Positions 59,640 through 64,000 of a DNA stretch of 64,000 nucleotides are shown piece by piece; position 1 is the stretch's first letter, and each line of letters begins with the position of its first letter. Location: positions 3,038,001-3,102,000 of the forward strand of contig CM069439.1 of NCBI GenBank assembly GCA_035610365.1, given 5' to 3'. Under the pieces are notes generated by a model. The model was not told the DNA's origin and searched no databases. It saw nothing but the letters and a program-made list of their open reading frames with translations. The DNA is from Aquatica leii (lineage: Eukaryota; Arthropoda; Insecta; Coleoptera; Lampyridae). A program made the position numbers and the translations under genes.

Positions 59640-60916
59640 ACTAAGCAAAACAACATCGCATTAGCGTAACATCTTTGTTTGTCTCATAACTTGTTACGTT
59701 TAGTTTAAAGTACTTATAACATCACGTTCATATTCACACAAACGTTATTTGTCCTGCAACTTAATATATATGTTTTTACTAGAACTTCTTTGTGACGTTT
59801 TATAACAAAGTTTCCGCGATGTTGTCCAATAACCTCTTTGATACGTTGATGCATAACAAAATCGCTGCGATGTTTTTATGAGAACCTTTTTATGACGTTT
59901 TATAACAAAATCTCTGCGATGTTGTTCAATAACATCTTTGATTCATTCTGTAACAAGATCGCTGCTACGTTTATCCTAGAACCTAATTGTGACGTTGCAT
60001 GATAACATGCCTGTGAGGTTTATTTAACTTCTCTGTGATGTCATACAAAAAAGTCTCTAGGATGTTTTTAAATAACTTCTTGTATATCGTATTACCTATA
60101 ATAAAATCGAGATGTTTTTTTCAAAACTCCTATACAAATACTATTTAGATATGCATATGTACAATGTGTCAATAAGCCAATTACACTATGTCACGGGTGA
60201 GCAGATAATAATTCAAACAACGTGATTAGTTGCCATGTTTTCAATCATTTTGTGTCTTTGTTTAACCTACGAATTACCAATTGACTTATATAGTCAATCT
60301 AGTGGAATATGGAATAATCAACGAAAATATGTTCACTTTATATTCGGTATCCATAAAATTTGATACACACAACAACGTAGGTACTCGGGTACAAACCATA
60401 CAAAACTGCAACTAAAGGACAAGCTGTGACGAAAGGTGGTATAACACAAAGATCTAACTGGCGCATACAAATTCACGTCCCCAGTTTCCGAAAGGAAACG
60501 TATCTAAACTAAAAATAAATCCCAGTACAAAACAAAACAAGCGTTCTTGGAAGAGACAACACTACGTGACTTATCGTGTTTAGTCGAGTTCACAAAAAAT
60601 GATTTATGTTGATTACGTCGCAAAAATTTTCTATAAACGTAAACAAATTGAACGTATTTGTATAACATCGAAGTTTCTTTGCAATAATGTTCTAGTTCGA
60701 CGTTGTTTTGGTTTCTTGTTCATGTTAGAATAATGTTTCAGTAAAACGTTGTTTTTGTTTCTTGTTTGTAACGTCACAAAACCTTCCTTAAACGAAAACA
60801 AATTGAACGTATCTGTATAACATCGAAGCTCTGTTGCAATAATGTTCCAGGTTAACGTTATTTTTGTTTCTCATTTATAACGTCACAAAACGTAATATTT
60901 ACGTTACATGCTTAGT
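59640..60916. repeat. Degenerate-repeat element, copy B
   Basis: Bounded by ACTAAGCA (59640-59647) and its inverse TGCTTAGT (60909-60916). The left 480 bp consist of about eight worn copies of a unit of roughly 45-50 bp with the words GTGACGTTTTATAACAAAAT and CGATGTTTTTA. The right part (60600-60905) has two copies of a phrase with AAACAAATTGAACGTATxTGTATAACATCGAAG. The left part is homologous to 32665-33005. No coding frame. Confidence 0.6.
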
Positions 60917-61904
60917 GTGTACTATATTGCTTTGTTATATTGCGATAATGACAATTTGTAATAAACGATACCTTTGTATATTTGCGAAAGATAAATTATG
61001 TATACTCTGCAGAGTCAACTTATTATTTCGTACATCTGACTTTAAGGTTACTACAGCTATAACCTTTGTTGAAATGCAGACGAAAAGAATGTAAACAAAT
61101 TAAAAAAAATATATTATAGATTATGCAGCAAATATTCATACCGAATGTGGCTTTTGGAACCTATGTGACGCAATTTCAAAAACTTCGGACCGTACTGTAA
61201 ATTTTACTACTCGTGGTAAATGAGTATCATTTTGCTCTCGTACAATTTAACTCTTTAGAAAAAAAAGTAAGTATGAAAATACATGATTTCTATCAACGTT
61301 TCAACCTTGCTTTTATTTTTACTTATTTTTCAAAACATAAAATTCCAAATAAACCCTTAACAAATTTGTATATGACAAACCAAGTTGTACTAAACAAATT
61401 GCAATGTCTGTAATTACTAAATAAAGTAATTTACTAATTTGTAATATTACATTTGGTTGCAAGTTTCAGTTGAGTGTTATGTAAACACATCGAATTTTAT
61501 CAAAGAAAGACGTTTTGACATGTGAATACGTATGCAAAGCACTATCTTTTTCTCTTTATTACCGCATCTTATTTTATTAATTTCCAAATGTAGCGAAATC
61601 TCATCAACAAATATATTCAATTTAAACCTGACAACTCTTCCTTAAGGCTTGAAAATGAAATTTTTTCAACGTTGATTCTAAACAAAGTCATTCTAAAGTT
61701 ACTGTAAGGAAACGAAAATTACGTTTATTTAACGTCACTGGTCATTTCTGATTGCATGGGAATATCCAATCACGTCGTATGTACATGCATATGTAGATGT
61801 ATTTAAGAGTTAAGACCTAACGAACAAAATGACTGCAAGATCAGTTTGTGATAATTAGAAGGTTCTATACAGATATAGGAATCAATCAGAATTCCGTAGG
61901 TGTA

Positions 61905-61985
61905 ACGCCAAACGCGGGTAGATCGCCAGGGTAGGCATGTGCTCATCCAGGCCTCCTCCTGGCGCCGTCACTGGCTTGTTCTAAG
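61905..61985. other. Short GC-rich patch with hairpin
   Basis: An 80-bp patch far more GC-rich than its flanks. It includes the hairpin CCAGG-CCTCCT-CCTGG (61947-61962) and the word GGCGCCGTCACTGGC, and is followed 20-30 bp later by an A-run. It could be the 3' end of a SINE or LINE, but I cannot name it. It has no tRNA-like anticodon arm. Confidence 0.3.
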
Positions 61986-62365
61986 TAGATTTACTTCGAC
62001 CATGCTTCTACTTAAAAAAAAATATATAGAATACAGTTTTTATGCGTTTTATAGTAGTAGCTAATTGGTTATACTTAAGATAATGATAAAGATTTTATTT
62101 ACATTGCTTTTTTAAAAATATTCAAATTTCAAAATCCCTCCGTTAGACCGTTTAGCGTCGGTAATAATGGTATCTAGGTTTCCGCTTTAAGAAATCATTT
62201 TGTAGTAACAAAGCCAATCAATTTTTGCACGAGTGTCATTTGTAACTATTGTGTAGCGCTGTGTTACCCATTTCTTATTACGGTGTAAGTACTAATAAAT
62301 TTCTCATCAAACGATTTTTGTAAGGAAATTTAAACTCGCCATTCCTAATAACAATCTTTGTAAAA

Positions 62366-64000
62366 ATGTCGGCCGAAATGGAAAATCGTAAATTTGCCGA
62401 CTTGCGGGTGGTCGATCTACGAAATGAGTTAGAGAAACGTGGATTAGATAAAGGTGGAAACAAACAAGTACTAGTGGAACGTTTGCAAAAGGTGAAACTG
62501 TTTATTATAATATTCTTGCTTGGTTAATCAAGGCGTCACTTTGATCTTACTAAACTTACTTTTTTTACTCAAACGTAAATATGAAACAAATACCATTTTA
62601 CCTATTATTGTTTAACAGATAATATGAAGCAATTTATATGTACTTTTTAGGCAATGGAAGATGAGGGGTTGGATGTAAAAACTTATCAATTTGAGACTGA
62701 CAAGATGAAACGTCAATCCTCTAGTAAGTATAGATATTTGTGCTTAGATCCTTTAAGGGGATTTAAATTAATACTGTAGTTTTGTTTTACATACCTATAA
62801 AAATAATGTAGACGATAAGTAATAAGAAAATCTTATCAGGTTTTTTAGTATTATTTCTTTGCTTACGTAATTTAGTGTTTGAAGACATTTAATAATACGA
62901 ACTTTCTTAGATCATGCTGATGGTGATACCAGTAAAAGTGATGATCTTGAAGAAGAAACTGATAAAATTGAGGTAAGAGTTTACCTTTTGTGCGTTTATT
63001 TACTTTATTGTATTAGTATCCACAAGACATGAAACTGGGTTAATCTATATGACATCAACTTTTGAGTTAAGTTAGAGGTTTTAAAATTTTTTTTATCGAT
63101 TTTGACCCAGATTGCCATTTCTAGAAAATTGAATAGTTTGGTTTTTATAAAGCTAGCTATAAAGAATTTCTACCTAAAATGATCTATATGCATGGTTCTT
63201 TCCAACAACATGTATTATTATAAAAAAAATTTACAATATAAACAAATGGGCACCTAATAAGGTTGTTTACAGATTGTTTAAGGGTAATGTTTGTTGTTAT
63301 TTTATTACTGATTTTAAGTTTTGTCATTACATGTGTATAAAAGAGATACGTTATTCACCTAACATTCTTTAAATTCAATACAGCTGAAAACTACTAGTAA
63401 CTTCGTACATTTTAGGTATTAGGACCATATGATTAGAAGGTCAAACTATAAGCAATGGTAATTTCACTCGAGCAAATGTATAACATTATTTTATTAGCTT
63501 AGTTTAACTCGTAGCATAATGCGCTGTGAAAAATTGAATCAAAGTGACGGATTTTGCGCCGTAATTCCGTTTTTTTTGAAATTAAAACTTGAAATTAAAG
63601 AATAAATATTTACAATTGTCTTTTTCTATCGCTTTTCTTTCAAGTATCAAGGCTTTTATGGTCTGACTTTGATATAGAATTTTTTCGGAAGCAGCAATCT
63701 AATTAACACGTACTAATCAAAGCAAGCATGTTTTTCTGTTGTTTTTATTTCGGTTCGGTTTCGGTTACAGGTCAGTTAGGAACGTTGGTCATTACAAAAA
63801 AAAAACAATATTTACTGCATTTTTTCAAATATGTATATAACATAAAAAACATTTTAAAATGTCAGGCAACATTCACTGGCTGATTTCGTATGGATTAATC
63901 CAACCCGTTGTCTGTTAAATATTTTCAATTTAGTTAGCTACTTTAAATTTTAATTTACAGTCAAGTCAGACTGCTAGTCAAAAAGCATCTGCACCCGTTT
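62366..64000 (+). CDS. SAFB-like SAP-domain protein, 5' part
   Basis: Four exons are seen: 62366-62491, 62651-62723, 62911-62972 and 63961 to the window edge. Phases match at each junction. The protein starts [20 protein letters not shown]. Residues 8-45 form a SAP domain ([37 protein letters not shown]), the helix-turn-helix that binds AT-rich scaffold-attachment DNA. The wording is very close to human SAFB (DLRVIDLR-EL-KR, NK-VL-ERL-KAIEDEG). After it comes an acidic stretch ([14 protein letters not shown]), as in SAFB, before the RRM that should lie beyond the window. SAFB proteins link nuclear matrix DNA with RNA processing and transcription. The RRM and Arg/Glu-rich tail cannot be checked here. 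It faces away from CD2BP2. Confidence 0.85.

Larger units (their letters stand above)
58539..62365. other. Divergent gap between CD2BP2 and the SAFB-like gene
   Basis: Both promoters lie at its edges. The middle is taken up by a degenerate repeat element (59640-60916) and a short GC-rich patch (61905-61985). No gene is recognised; the frames at 60864-61413 have no family likeness. Confidence 0.55.

Noticed and set aside
1..64000. CRISPR arrays, bacterial operons, phage genes or toxin genes
   Set aside because: The window is insect nuclear DNA. No regularly spaced identical repeats and no bacterial-type gene clusters are present.

Overview
The window is nuclear DNA of an insect. It is AT-rich, with genes split by many introns (from about 48 bp to several kb), GT/AG splice sites, large gaps and many decayed DNA transposons. 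The conserved proteins are animal ones, and two belong to Wnt signalling in arthropod form (Naked cuticle and Legless/BCL9). I could not fix the insect order.

Layout, left to right: the 3' part of a transmembrane gene with a PPPY motif, probably DGCR2/IDD-like (+, 2097-6255); an atypical dual-specificity phosphatase (-, 8177-9645); naked cuticle (-, 15066-21634); the NEDD8 E2 enzyme UBE2F (-, 29951-30584); Set, a NAP-family histone chaperone (+, 33717-36405); legless/BCL9 (-, 37402-43879); sorting nexin 17 (-, 45839-49321); a ZXD-family zinc-finger gene (+, 51086-52787); the GYF-domain splicing protein CD2BP2 (-, 57037-58538); and the 5' end of an SAFB-like SAP-domain gene (+, 62366 to beyond the window). 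I joined the exons by hand. For the seven genes complete in the window and for the phosphatase model, the summed exon lengths divide by three and the reading frames carry across every intron. The genes do not form a pathway cluster. Naked cuticle and Legless both act in Wnt/Wingless signalling, but they lie 16 kb apart with UBE2F and Set between them, so I read this as chance.

Most of the rest is repeat-derived. The clearest elements are a 601-bp piggyBac-type MITE with TTAA flanks (4541-5141), a 393-bp inverted-repeat element with a TAT duplication (6677-7069), a 203-bp MITE (11695-11897), and a broken Penelope-like retroelement whose terminal repeat is present in inverted copies (about 53930-55015). 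Several tracts consist of degenerate copies of one short self-complementary word, with a different word in each tract.

The observation I would check first is a pair of diverged repeats 18.7 kb apart (about 13556-13925 and 32163-32605). Each carries a perfect three-unit heat-shock element, a TATA box and a TCAGT initiator at identical spacing (29 and 28 bp). This looks like a mobile heat-shock promoter: either an LTR or an hsp promoter captured by a transposon.
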